Part shown: positions 9,381-17,760 of the stretch, in pieces
Layout of the letters: every line of letters starts with the position of its first letter
How positions within the stretch are numbered: the stretch's first letter is position 1
DNA from: Sphingomonas sp. HMP9
GTDB lineage: Bacteria; Pseudomonadota; Alphaproteobacteria; Sphingomonadales; Sphingomonadaceae
Length of the DNA stretch: 64,000 nucleotides
Assembly (NCBI RefSeq): GCF_013374115.1
Contig: NZ_AP022673.1
Span: 2,198,501-2,262,500 of the forward strand
Direction: 5' to 3'
Program-made: the position numbers and the translations under genes
Notes under the pieces: generated by a model
Seen by the model: only the letters and a program-made list of their open reading frames with translations
Database searches by the model: none
What the model was told of the DNA's origin: nothing

Positions 9381-9777
9381 GGAAGCACTCCACGACGCGC
9401 TGTGACAACCGCGATGGCTGCAACGTCTCGGCATCGACGCAGCACCAACTCGAATGAACTTCGGCCAGCACCTCTTCGCCGCGCCGAATGACGGTGTCGT
9501 AGAAAGCGCGAACGCCGTGAAACCTAGTCAGCAGCGTTATCGCGAACACGTTGTCGTGTGCGAACGCGGGCTTGCAATAGGTGATCTCGTGCTTGAGAGC
9601 GACCCAAAGGTGCGAGGCGACGGCGTCCGCAGGTGCTAACGACCGCCAATGGCCTGTCACCGCCGCCTGAACCCATTTAAGATAGGAGGCGTTATTGACG
9701 TGTCCCATGAAGTCGATGTCGTCGCTGACGACCTTGATGGGGTGTAAATGAGGGACAGGGCCGACCGGCAGCGTCAT
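9370..9777 (-). CDS. Hotdog-fold acyl-CoA thioesterase
   Basis: 135 residues. DDIDFMGHVNNASYLKWVQ is the active-site strand and helix of the 4-hydroxybenzoyl-CoA thioesterase/YbgC branch (D..GHVNN). The rest (VALKHEITYCKPAFAHDNV, RGEEVLAEVHSSWCCVD) follows the same fold. The ATG at 9777 overlaps the hydrolase stop (ATGA), showing tight coupling. It likely releases free acid and CoA from a CoA-bound intermediate of the pathway run by this operon. Confidence 0.88.
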   Translation of the reverse strand: MTLPVGPVPHLHPIKVVSDDIDFMGHVNNASYLKWVQAAVTGHWRSLAPADAVASHLWVALKHEITYCKPAFAHDNVFAITLLTRFHGVRAFYDTVIRRGEEVLAEVHSSWCCVDAETLQPSRLSQRVVECFHAA

Positions 9778-10526
9778 GTCGACGAACCTTCCAAACGTAG
9801 CAGCAGGGACGCCAGTTCGGCAGGCGCCGAGATCATGGCGTCGTGTCCCGTGGCGATCTCGTGATATTGCCAGCTTGGCTGGGACGCCGCGAAGGCGGCA
9901 CAGGGGTCGTTGATCGGAAAGACCGGTGCGGTGCATCTGATGTACGCAGCCGGCACACCGTTCGCGATCGGATTGCGGAGGACCACCGGCGACGTGTAGC
10001 CACCGGTCGGGTGAGGGGTCAGGCGACGGTCGACCCATGCCGCCTGTGCGGCATCATCGATCCCGAAATGCTTCGCGGGCGGCGCTGGCACCTGCGTCCC
10101 ACCATCGGGTAGTCGTGCGAGCGCCGCCATGCGGGCCGAACGCTCCGCGTCCGGCATCATGTCGAACAGTGATTTGCCCGCCAGCGGCGTCACAGCGTCA
10201 AGGTATACCAGTCGCTTGAGCCGGTGCGGCATTCGGTCGGCGACGCCGCTGATTACCGTCCCGCCAAAGCTGTGCCCGATAAGAGTGACCTCGCTCAGAT
10301 CCTCGCTCTCGATGAGGTTGGTAATGTCTAAAACGAAAGTGTCGATCGTCAGTGCGGCCGACATCAGATGCCGTCGCTCGCCAAGCCCCGTCAACGTCGG
10401 GGTGAATACGCTGTGACCCGCATCCCGCAGTGCCGTCGAGACGGCGCGCCAGCACCACCCGCCGTGGAACGCGCCATGAACCAGAACGAAGGTGTTACCC
10501 CGAAGAGCGAACGCGTCCTCAAACAT
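9774..10526 (-). CDS. Alpha/beta-fold hydrolase (esterase/hydroxynitrile-lyase type)
   Basis: 250 residues. LVHGAFHGGWCWRAVSTAL is the oxyanion-hole motif of the small salicylate esterase/hydroxynitrile lyase/EstA group. The nucleophile is Ser in LIGHSFGGTV, and the catalytic His is in ATGHDAMISAP near the end. I start it at ATG 10526, which overlaps the DUF4387 gene end by eight bases; an ATG at 10547 is an alternative. It probably hydrolyses an ester linkage in the operon substrate, producing an acid for the downstream steps. Confidence 0.88.
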   Translation of the reverse strand: MFEDAFALRGNTFVLVHGAFHGGWCWRAVSTALRDAGHSVFTPTLTGLGERRHLMSAALTIDTFVLDITNLIESEDLSEVTLIGHSFGGTVISGVADRMPHRLKRLVYLDAVTPLAGKSLFDMMPDAERSARMAALARLPDGGTQVPAPPAKHFGIDDAAQAAWVDRRLTPHPTGGYTSPVVLRNPIANGVPAAYIRCTAPVFPINDPCAAFAASQPSWQYHEIATGHDAMISAPAELASLLLRLEGSST

Positions 10527-10824
10527 CGACGTCAAGCAGTCGGACATATTGCTGCCCGCCGTGCATATCGCGCTCGATCGCGCCGCCTTGCGGTTGCGCT
10601 CTCGGGTAGGAGAGTTTGACGACATTGAGATCCGGCACGGCGAAGCGTTTGATCTGGGCGGATTCTACCCCGAACAGGTCGCCCATCGCTGCCACGCCGA
10701 TCGCAGGCGCATCCGCGTAGCGCGCGTACGCGTCGGCATCTGCGAAAAACACATCGACCGTGATCCAATAAGGACCGGCATTCTTCGACCGGACATGCCG
10801 GCACACGTTGCGCAGCTTAGGCAT
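10519..10824 (-). CDS. DUF4387 protein, small partner of AtuA
   Basis: 101 residues. It begins MPKLRNVCRHVRSKNAGPYW, which with TVDVFFAD is the typical start of DUF4387. It overlaps the end of the AtuA-like gene (GATGCCTAA), and this AtuA-DUF4387 order is widespread, so the two probably form one enzyme complex. The family is well defined, but its reaction is not known to me. Confidence 0.9.
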   Translation of the reverse strand: MPKLRNVCRHVRSKNAGPYWITVDVFFADADAYARYADAPAIGVAAMGDLFGVESAQIKRFAVPDLNVVKLSYPRAQPQGGAIERDMHGGQQYVRLLDVDV

Positions 10825-12205
10825 CGGTCGGCGCTCCCAAATCAGCGTACTCGGTGCGGACGAGCGCAAGTGGATCTTCGACCGCGACGACATGGTTGAG
10901 GCGGAACTCGAAAACCTGCCCGCGCTCGATCTCGGACGGGGAAAAGGGAAAGGCATAGCTTGGCAGCTCGGCGTTCATCTCGAGCGGCATATGGAAGAAA
11001 TACGGGTTGCAGGTCTTGGCGATCTGCGTTGCGATCTCCTGCGTCGCCGCAGTCGCGACAAACAGCAGTCCGATCTCGCGCGGTGCGACGGCATCGGTGA
11101 CCGCCTCTGCCGAGACAGCATTCCACCCATAGGGACGTAGCGATATGTCGAATTTGCCCGCCCGGTCTCCCATCGCCGCGACGACACGCCCGGTCAGGAT
11201 ATGGTGCATCTGCGCAACGAAGCGATCTACCTCGGCCAGCACTCCGGGATCCTTGATCCCGACCAGCATGATCGTCTGGAACGACGCTCCCGCCGCTCCC
11301 TCAAGTTTCATAGTGTACGGGCGAGGTTCGAAGACCGATCCCGACACCACAACGACGCGGCCATCGACATCAGCGTATCGTGCGTTGCTTACGTCAAGGA
11401 TCCCACCTGGTTCGACAAGCCGGAAGGGATCACTGTTTTCATAGAGCATGTGCGCTGACACCGTCTCGATCGAGCAGGCATTGTCCGCGCTCAGTGGTTC
11501 GATTTCGAATGCGTCATGACCGACGCGGATCAGCACGCCCCCGTCGCGCGGGTTCACCGTCGCCTGCCCGCCGCACTCAGCAATCTTGCCCGAATGCCAA
11601 GCAGGCCCAAGCCCAGCGCCTCGCATGATCGGCACCGCAGCGATGACGGCGGTGTCGGTCGTACGCCCACCAAGGACGATGTCGGCGCCCGCCGCGAGCG
11701 CGGCAATATAGGGTTCTGGCCCCATCAGCGCGACGATCCGGTCGCAGGCGGCGAAACGGCTGGGGTCGCTGTCTTTCAGCGGCGCCAGCGGCGTGATCCG
11801 CCCGTCCCTTGCCATCGCTTCCATCATCACCGGCTGCTGTTCAGAATAGAGCAGCGCGATACGGGGCCGGACTCCCAGCTCGCGCGCGATCTCCAATGCG
11901 ATATCGCGCGTCCAGTCGAGCGCCGCGTCGCAGCCGGATGTCCCACATGAACCGATCAGCAGCGGCAAACCGCTTTTTGCCTGCGCCTTCATCAGTACGG
12001 CAAGGTCGGTCTTGATCGCGTCGCGCGCGTATTTGGACTTGCCGGTCGCGAGATACGCTGGGCCGCTGTCGGTCGAACCGGCATCGCAGGCGATGGCATG
12101 TGCGCCGAGCGCGATGCCGGCCGCCACGTCCTGCGGACGGACGCCAGTGCCGAGCGCCCCAACGGGGACCAGTACGTTGATCGTGTGGGTGAGCCGCTCG
12201 AACAT
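10817..12205 (-). CDS. AtuA-like protein (DUF1446, acyclic terpene utilization family)
   Basis: 462 residues. Family features: GAHAIACDAGSTDSGPAYLA near residue 40, LLIGSCGTSGCDAALDWT near 85, DIVLGGRTTDTA near 190, and AECGGQAT near 223. AtuA was first noted in the citronellol/geraniol cluster of Pseudomonas; relatives paired with DUF4387 occur in many other catabolic operons. The start ATG shares a base with the stop of the MmgE/PrpD gene (TGATG). Together with PrpD and DUF4387 it probably acts on a branched or tricarboxylic acid; the precise reaction is inference only. Confidence 0.88.
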   Translation of the reverse strand: MFERLTHTINVLVPVGALGTGVRPQDVAAGIALGAHAIACDAGSTDSGPAYLATGKSKYARDAIKTDLAVLMKAQAKSGLPLLIGSCGTSGCDAALDWTRDIALEIARELGVRPRIALLYSEQQPVMMEAMARDGRITPLAPLKDSDPSRFAACDRIVALMGPEPYIAALAAGADIVLGGRTTDTAVIAAVPIMRGAGLGPAWHSGKIAECGGQATVNPRDGGVLIRVGHDAFEIEPLSADNACSIETVSAHMLYENSDPFRLVEPGGILDVSNARYADVDGRVVVVSGSVFEPRPYTMKLEGAAGASFQTIMLVGIKDPGVLAEVDRFVAQMHHILTGRVVAAMGDRAGKFDISLRPYGWNAVSAEAVTDAVAPREIGLLFVATAATQEIATQIAKTCNPYFFHMPLEMNAELPSYAFPFSPSEIERGQVFEFRLNHVVAVEDPLALVRTEYADLGAPTDA

Positions 12206-13593
12206 CAGCGGGTTTGCCCGGCAGCAAGCGTGATCGCGAACGGCGCTAGAATGTCGCGGATCGGTATTTCGCTATCGAGCCTCTGGAGCGAATCGAACGC
12301 CGCTCGTGTCTGCTCTGGTGACAGCACGCTCACGGCGCAGTCAGAAAACTTACGCCACATCTCTACGTCCGACATCGGATCGCGCGGTCCACGGCCCATC
12401 GCGCTCGCGGCTTCCCCCGTGAGTACCCGTCCGTCGTCCAGATCTACTTTGACGTGGGCGGCGAACTCGTTGCCGTCTTCTTTGTCGGGAAACGCGTCGA
12501 TTGAAGTCACGGCCAACAATCTGCGGATCGCGGGTTGGCGATATGCATCGCCTTCGAAATCTGCGAGCCCGACGTGACGGTCGATGAGCGCGCGGGCGGT
12601 GACATACTGCAGGCTGAATTTGGCGCCGAGCGGCGACTGTGGATCTGGGTTGTCGGTGTGGGGCAGGCGCATACGGTGCATACGGATATGCAAGGCCGTG
12701 ACCTGCGCCGGGTCGATCGCCTCCGCCTCGGCCAGAGCAATCATTGCCAAGATCGCGGGATGCGTGCTGCCGCAACACGGGAATTGCTTCAGTCCCGTCT
12801 CGGGCTGCTCGACTTCGAGGGTGTCGCGCTCGGCGAGCATCCGCTCGGGATGTACTTGGTCGAGACCATCATAAGCCTGCAGGAAGCCCTGCTTATGCTC
12901 CAACGCGCCTGGGTTGGCGGTGAAACCTTCGCTCGCGAGTAACGCCGCCATCAGCCCGTCATGCGCCGCTTGGCCGACGTGGAGCGGCTTCACCATCGTA
13001 CCGAAATTCGCTTTTATCCCCGATGCGCTTGACGCGGCGATCGCGATCGCGATCGCGGTCTTCTCCACGTCGAGCTTCAGGAGGCGGGCCGCCGCAGCCG
13101 CGGCACCGAACACGCCGAGCGTTGAGGTCGGGTGCCAGCCCTTTTCATAATGGTGTGGGTGAACGACGCGACCGATCCGGCACTCAGCCTCGTAACCGAT
13201 GATGAACGCCTCCAGCACCTGTGCGCCGGTGCTCCCCAATTGCTCACCTAAAGCGACGACCACCGGCACCACCGGCACCGACGGATGTCCGCCCATGCTA
13301 CGCGCCATGTCGTCGTAATCCACCGCGTGTGCTGCGGTGCCGTTGATCAGCACCGCATCAAGAACGCGCGTCCTGAGCGACGTGCCGAGTATCATCGCGT
13401 CACCGTTGGCGCCCTCGCCGCCAAGAACACGGCGGGCAATCAGGGTTGCTTTCTCTGCGGCACCCGCAAGCGTGATGCCGATCGTATCGACCACCGCCAT
13501 CGCCGCAAATCGGCGTGCGTCGTTCGAGGCGCGCGACAGGTTGATCGTCGCGAGGTGTTCGGCGAGGGTGGTCGCCAACGAAGGGGGTGTCAT
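12205..13593 (-). CDS. MmgE/PrpD-family dehydratase
   Basis: About 462 residues, usual for the family, which includes 2-methylcitrate dehydratase, aconitate decarboxylase and iminodisuccinate epimerase. Recognisable blocks: VVDTIGITLAGA (residue about 35), NGTAAHAVDYDDM (His-Asp region near 110), GGHPSVPVVPVVVALGEQ, GWHPTSTLGVFGAAAAAARLL and KPLHVGQAAHDGL. The C-terminal domain follows after KQFPCCGSTHPAILAM. The start is given at ATG 13593; a GTG six bases upstream has the better-placed AAGGA. It most likely dehydrates or isomerises a citrate-like acid in this pathway. Confidence 0.9.
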   Translation of the reverse strand: MTPPSLATTLAEHLATINLSRASNDARRFAAMAVVDTIGITLAGAAEKATLIARRVLGGEGANGDAMILGTSLRTRVLDAVLINGTAAHAVDYDDMARSMGGHPSVPVVPVVVALGEQLGSTGAQVLEAFIIGYEAECRIGRVVHPHHYEKGWHPTSTLGVFGAAAAAARLLKLDVEKTAIAIAIAASSASGIKANFGTMVKPLHVGQAAHDGLMAALLASEGFTANPGALEHKQGFLQAYDGLDQVHPERMLAERDTLEVEQPETGLKQFPCCGSTHPAILAMIALAEAEAIDPAQVTALHIRMHRMRLPHTDNPDPQSPLGAKFSLQYVTARALIDRHVGLADFEGDAYRQPAIRRLLAVTSIDAFPDKEDGNEFAAHVKVDLDDGRVLTGEAASAMGRGPRDPMSDVEMWRKFSDCAVSVLSPEQTRAAFDSLQRLDSEIPIRDILAPFAITLAAGQTR

Positions 13594-13604
13594 CAGCACA
13601 GATC

Positions 13605-14657
13605 TCAATCCTTGGCCGCAACCGTTGCAAAGCTGTGCTCGCCGGTGCGTGACGGGAACCCGCCGCGGACTGCGCCGCCCCGCTGGTCCTGGTAAATAGG
13701 ACTCATGGCCGGGCTGAGATCACGGCTGTTCGGGACCGACAACCACATCCGCAGCAGGTGGCGCTTGCGGTCGGGCTCGTCGAAATCCTCGAACTCGGTG
13801 CGCGAATGATAGGTCACGTGATTGTTAAGTAGCTGAATGTCGCCGGGCTCGAACATCATGCTGAAGTGGAATCTGGGCTGCTGCGCTAGGCTGTTCACCA
13901 GATGCATCGCTTCCAGCTGCTTGGGACTCAGCTCACCCAACTCGGGGTGATCCTGGTGCGCGGAGAAGATGTGCGTCTTGATGTCTCGGGCCGAGAACTT
14001 ACCCGCGTGATCGCTGTAAATCGGTTGCTGGTAATATGGTTGCTGGCCCGGCGCTTCCTGGCCTTTCCAGCTCCAGTAGAAGGGCTGGTATAGCACTTCG
14101 AGAAGGTCGGGACGGGTACGCGCGATCTCGTTGCGGATGGCGACCGAACTGCAGATCAAGCTGAGCCCGCCGCTCCTGGCTGCGCGGAGCACCATCAGCG
14201 CGACGACATCCGCAGTGTCGGTGTGGAAACCGAGCGCCTGCTTCGACATATAGCCGCGCCCGGTCGTGCTGTTCACGTCGGCACCGAAATTCTTCACGTC
14301 GCCAAGGAGGTCGCCGGTGCTGCTCTGCGACACGGCCGTACCCACGTAGAGGCCAAAACCCCAGAAGATGCGACGCAGTTGCTCCTTGTCGTAGTTGAGT
14401 GCGGGGAAACCACGCAGCACGACAAGCCCGCGGCCATTTTCGAGCCGGTCGAGAATTGCGGGTGCGATCCGGTCGATTGAGGAAAGCGGAAAGTTTTCCT
14501 TGGTCAGATCGGAAAGTTCGAGACCGGCTGCGACGCTCTGTCGCATTGCGTGATCGATGTCATCAATCTGCTCAGGCGTAAGCTCGATAATCCACTCGGC
14601 CGGATCCGCGAGGTCAGCGGCCATCCACGCAGCGGGAATGTCGTAAGTCATCGTCAT
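13605..14657 (-). CDS. TauD/TfdA-family Fe(II)/2-oxoglutarate dioxygenase
   Basis: 350 residues. The iron facial triad is visible as His and Asp in ALGFHTDTADVVAL and the distal His in LLNNHVTYHSRTEFED; the 2-oxoglutarate-binding Arg is probably in RKRHLLRMWLS. The N-terminal third (LTPEQIDDIDHAMR, GRGLVVLRGFP) fits the group of TauD-like proteins of about 350 residues. First gene of the operon: start ATG 14657 with GAGGG seven bases upstream. It may hydroxylate the substrate or cleave it oxidatively as the entry reaction. A 20-bp dyad lies about 76 bases upstream. Confidence 0.88.
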   Translation of the reverse strand: MTMTYDIPAAWMAADLADPAEWIIELTPEQIDDIDHAMRQSVAAGLELSDLTKENFPLSSIDRIAPAILDRLENGRGLVVLRGFPALNYDKEQLRRIFWGFGLYVGTAVSQSSTGDLLGDVKNFGADVNSTTGRGYMSKQALGFHTDTADVVALMVLRAARSGGLSLICSSVAIRNEIARTRPDLLEVLYQPFYWSWKGQEAPGQQPYYQQPIYSDHAGKFSARDIKTHIFSAHQDHPELGELSPKQLEAMHLVNSLAQQPRFHFSMMFEPGDIQLLNNHVTYHSRTEFEDFDEPDRKRHLLRMWLSVPNSRDLSPAMSPIYQDQRGGAVRGGFPSRTGEHSFATVAAKD

Positions 14658-14732
14658 GGTACGCCCTCTCGACGAGCGCCCGATTTCTTTGCATCGGTCG
14701 CGGGTTGAGAGTGCAATGCTTGCCAATCAAAT

Positions 14733-14752
14733 ATGCGTCAATCTTGATGCAT
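14733..14752. promoter_or_regulatory. 20-bp inverted repeat upstream of the catabolic operon (probable operator)
   Basis: ATGCGTCAA-TC-TTGATGCAT: nine-base arms with one mismatch around two central bases, in the 119-base gap between the operon's first gene and the regulator gene. It is a good candidate binding site for the adjacent helix-turn-helix/citrate-synthase protein. Confidence 0.5.
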
Positions 14753-14776
14753 AACGTCAACATTCAATGCCTGCCA

Positions 14777-15964
14777 TTACTCCATGGGCAATATACCGCT
14801 GTAAGCCGCCCCAAATCGAACTACGGAGGCATGTTCACGCTGTTCGCCCGCATGCGCGACCCAACCGACCAGCCGCCCCGCGAGGGCCAAAACGCCGTCA
14901 CTGTGTGGAAATCCAATTTCCCGTTCGACAAAGATGCACGGCAAGATGACGTCAGGCTCTGCGCCTGCCACATCCCGCGCGGCCTCCAGCGCGCGGAACA
15001 AGCGGCTGACATGTTGTTCCTGCCCAAAGCGCTCGCGCAACGCGGCGAGAAGTGATGCCGCGCGAACATCGACCGTGCGGTACACGCCGCCATCGAATCC
15101 GGGCAGCGGATCGCCGGCGCGTACGCGCTGAAGTATTGGGAGCGTAGGATCTGGCGCCGCGACAATTTCCTCGATCAGCCGACGCACTGCATATGTGCGC
15201 CCCGCCAGGATGCGACGGCCCCTCGTCGTGTTCAGTCCAACCGCAACCGCTTGATAGGGTGTGACCCCAACATTTGCCGCTGCCCGGACCGCGTACGTTG
15301 CGGGCGCCAATTCATGATCGGCAACCAATACGAGCAAGCGGCGCACGATGTCGGCATAATCAGCCGGCGCCTTCATGCGGTCGACGATATACTGATGGAT
15401 TGGCTCTGATGACGAGCTTCGGTCGCCGACGAGTACGGCCGCGAACCTGCGAATAATGTCGGCGCCCGATCGGGCATGGCCCAGCCGGTCGAGATCATGG
15501 CTGCGAGCGTTCTCGGCTTGGAACATAGGCAGCAGGCTGATGAAGCGGTCAATCGTATCTAGCCGAGCAAGTCGATCGTGCAGCGCTGGAATGGCTAAGG
15601 CGAACGGAGGCGCTTCATCGGCGAAAACGTCGACGTACTCTACTTGCCAGAGATGCGCAGCGACTTCTTCAATTGAACAGGTCTGAGACATCGCAAGAGC
15701 CGAGCGGCCACGGTAGAACGGACCTTCCTTTGTCAGCAGGGTAATTGCGGTCGAAGGCACGAGATTGGCGTCGGCAGCCGGACTCGCGGTTTCCCGGCCT
15801 CGCTTCGCCAGCCGATCAATGTCCTCGTGCCAATACAGGCTCGCTTTTGATCCAGTGGCCGTCTGAGTCCGGATGCGCTTTCGCGAAACATAGGCGTAGA
15901 GGCTGTTGACGCTGATACCCAGCGCAGCAGCGGCCTCCTCAGCGGTGTAGTAAAGTGAGTTCAC
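14777..15964 (-). CDS. HTH-citrate-synthase fusion regulator (probably catalytically inactive)
   Basis: 395 residues. The first 50 form a MerR/excisionase-like helix-turn-helix (YYTAEEAAAALGISVNSLYA, then RKRIRTQ). Residues about 70-395 follow the citrate synthase fold: His217 in ADHELAPATYAVR, Asp299 in VYRTVDVRA, and GRLVGWVAHAGEQ near the end. The second catalytic His, normally in a GPLHGG loop, is absent: the matching stretch reads GRRILAG (249-255). So it likely binds a citrate- or CoA-like ligand without catalysis and uses the N-terminal domain to control transcription. It lies directly upstream of, and in the same direction as, the PrpD/AtuA operon, which should process a related acid. 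Confidence 0.82.
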   Translation of the reverse strand: MNSLYYTAEEAAAALGISVNSLYAYVSRKRIRTQTATGSKASLYWHEDIDRLAKRGRETASPAADANLVPSTAITLLTKEGPFYRGRSALAMSQTCSIEEVAAHLWQVEYVDVFADEAPPFALAIPALHDRLARLDTIDRFISLLPMFQAENARSHDLDRLGHARSGADIIRRFAAVLVGDRSSSSEPIHQYIVDRMKAPADYADIVRRLLVLVADHELAPATYAVRAAANVGVTPYQAVAVGLNTTRGRRILAGRTYAVRRLIEEIVAAPDPTLPILQRVRAGDPLPGFDGGVYRTVDVRAASLLAALRERFGQEQHVSRLFRALEAARDVAGAEPDVILPCIFVEREIGFPHSDGVLALAGRLVGWVAHAGEQREHASVVRFGAAYSGILPME

Positions 15965-16246
15965 TGTTTCGCGTTAACCCCTGCCCGCCCGTAGGGCTAT
16001 TTAAGATTGCTTGCTATAGCATGTTCGCATCGCGGCTGATGTGATCCCCGCCTTTTATCCAGCGGCAACCAGAGACCGGCCAGTGTTTGAGGGTCCCCCG
16101 GTTTCTCATCCAGTTCGAGGGTAAATATCCGACGTTCATTCGGTTGCTTTGGCAGCCGCGGCAGCACATATTCGATCGGCGTCAGCCAGCCCAGCGATGT
16201 GTGAGGACGGCTCTTGTTATAATTCCGGCTCAGGCGTCGATCTTGG

Positions 16247-17613
16247 GTAATTACCCACCCCCCAATCTGACGGATTTTTAGGCGCCCAGGGTTGCTGCGA
16301 TCGTACCGAAGATGTCGGCACCGGGCGTGAGACGTGCGGTGGCGACGACGGTCCTGACATCGGCTTCGCCTTGGGCGGCCCACATGGCGCGGTATCCGTT
16401 GGTGACCTTGCGCTGGATGACAGCGGGGCGAAGGTCGCGCTCGCACGCGTTGTTGGTCGGCTCGACCTGACCGGGCCAATAGGCAAAGGTCAGGAGCTGC
16501 TCTCTGGCGCGAGCAAACTTGTTCTGGAGCTTTCGCGTCAGATCGCACGCCGTCGCCGTATTGAGGATATCGCCGATGGTTCGCTCCAGAGCACGTCGCC
16601 TGGCGGCAATCGTGGATGGTGCGAGATGGCGGATGTTCCTGGCCAGCCTGAACGCCTTACCAAGCCATAGTTTGAGGCGCATCGGCAAGAAGTCCTCACT
16701 GTTCTGGAGCGCGTAGGCGACATCGCGCGCAAGATGGGCGAGGCAGGCCTGGTGTGCATCGGCATGACCTTGCTGGGCTGCATAGCGGTCAGAGCACCAG
16801 ACGTCCGGGCGATGCCCGTCCATCATGGTGCGTACCACGATCGCGCCGCGGGTCGGGGCCGCTGTGTGAACGACGGCACGGTCGCACCGAAAAACCCAGT
16901 GGTATGAGTTGCTGCCTTCGATACGCACCCCGGTCTCATCCGAGCTGACGACGCTTGCCTGACGCAAGCTCGACACCGCGTCCTCGCGTCCGCCCACGAA
17001 GTGCTCCTGTGCACGGCGGAGCATGTTCATCAGGCCGCCCTGACTGATCGTCAGGCCGAACAGGTCGGCAAACGCCCCCTGAAGTCGTTCGTAGGACAGC
17101 GCCTGAAAGGTCTTCAGATAGGTCGCGATCGCATGGATCCGTGCGCCGAACGGCGTTCCTTTTGCTGCCTCGGGCAACGCTGCCGCAACGCGCATCCCGC
17201 ACGATGGGCAACGGACCGCCAACCGCCTGTGGCGCTCTACGATCGGCTTGATTGGCGGGAGTTCGAGCGTATCGTACTCGCTCACCGTCTCGGCAGCCAG
17301 ATCGGCTGGCAGTGCGGCGCAACAGCCCGTGCAGGTGTCCGGACGATGATCGATCGCGCGATCGAATGCCTCGCTCAGTATCCGGCTATGCCCCTCGTGC
17401 CCTGGCTTTCCACCGCCGGGCCGCGATGCCGCGCGCCGCTCCTTGCGGTCGGTTGAGGGCGGCTTCGACGATGTCCGCGACGTCTTGTCTGGACGCTGCA
17501 GACGCAGCACCAGCTCGATCAGTTCTTCGCGGCTCAGGCGCTCAAGATCCGGACGACCCATACACCCTTTGAATCAGCGATCGCGCTAATCCGCAAGGGG
17601 GGTGGGTAATTAC
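16247..17613 (-). mobile_element. IS66-family insertion sequence (single-gene type)
   Basis: 1367 bp with inverted ends GTAATTACCCACCCCCC at both sides and a perfect 8-bp target duplication GATCTTGG (16239-16246 and 17614-17621), the size expected for IS66. Only the large TnpC transposase is present; there are no tnpA or tnpB genes, as in the ISBst12-like subgroup. Its perfect duplication and intact gene suggest a recent arrival. Confidence 0.92.
16278..17561 (-). CDS. IS66-family transposase (TnpC)
   Basis: 427 residues. The order is that of IS66: an N-terminal basic/proline linker (KTSRTSSKPPSTDRKERR, GGGKPGHEGHSR), a zinc-binding region with CTGCCAALP and VRCPSCGMRV, then the DDE core beginning SSDETGVRIEG, the Asp in VWCSDRYAAQ, CLAHLARDVAYAL, and EPTNNACERDLRPAVIQRK with the Glu near residue 375. 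It is shorter than the roughly 520 residues of three-gene IS66 elements but normal for single-gene members. It is likely functional. Confidence 0.93.
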   Translation of the reverse strand: MGRPDLERLSREELIELVLRLQRPDKTSRTSSKPPSTDRKERRAASRPGGGKPGHEGHSRILSEAFDRAIDHRPDTCTGCCAALPADLAAETVSEYDTLELPPIKPIVERHRRLAVRCPSCGMRVAAALPEAAKGTPFGARIHAIATYLKTFQALSYERLQGAFADLFGLTISQGGLMNMLRRAQEHFVGGREDAVSSLRQASVVSSDETGVRIEGSNSYHWVFRCDRAVVHTAAPTRGAIVVRTMMDGHRPDVWCSDRYAAQQGHADAHQACLAHLARDVAYALQNSEDFLPMRLKLWLGKAFRLARNIRHLAPSTIAARRRALERTIGDILNTATACDLTRKLQNKFARAREQLLTFAYWPGQVEPTNNACERDLRPAVIQRKVTNGYRAMWAAQGEADVRTVVATARLTPGADIFGTIAATLGA

Positions 17614-17760
17614 GATCTTGGCCCGGATCGCATGTAGTGTAACCTAAGCCTTGAACTCGCCCGTGTACCTCGTCCGCGTCGTCTTCATTGCCGTCCATCG
17701 CTCACGTCCGGGATAGCTTAGCCTCCTGTCCAAATTCTCGGCACCACCTCAGTGATCGCC

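Larger units (their letters stand above)
15997..17688 (-). pseudogene. IS3-family remnant, internally deleted, split by IS66
   Basis: Two pieces join when the IS66 element and one target copy are removed. 17614-17688 (reverse) reads MKTTRTRYTGEFKA, a stop, then VTLHAIR, which is the start of an IS3-type OrfA with a stop in place of Lys. 15997-16246 reads LSRNYNKSRPHTSLGWLTP and IEYVLPRLP, the C-terminal end of an IS3-type OrfB integrase. Everything between, about 1 kb of a normal IS3, is missing. So the element had decayed by internal deletion before IS66 landed in it. Confidence 0.7.
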
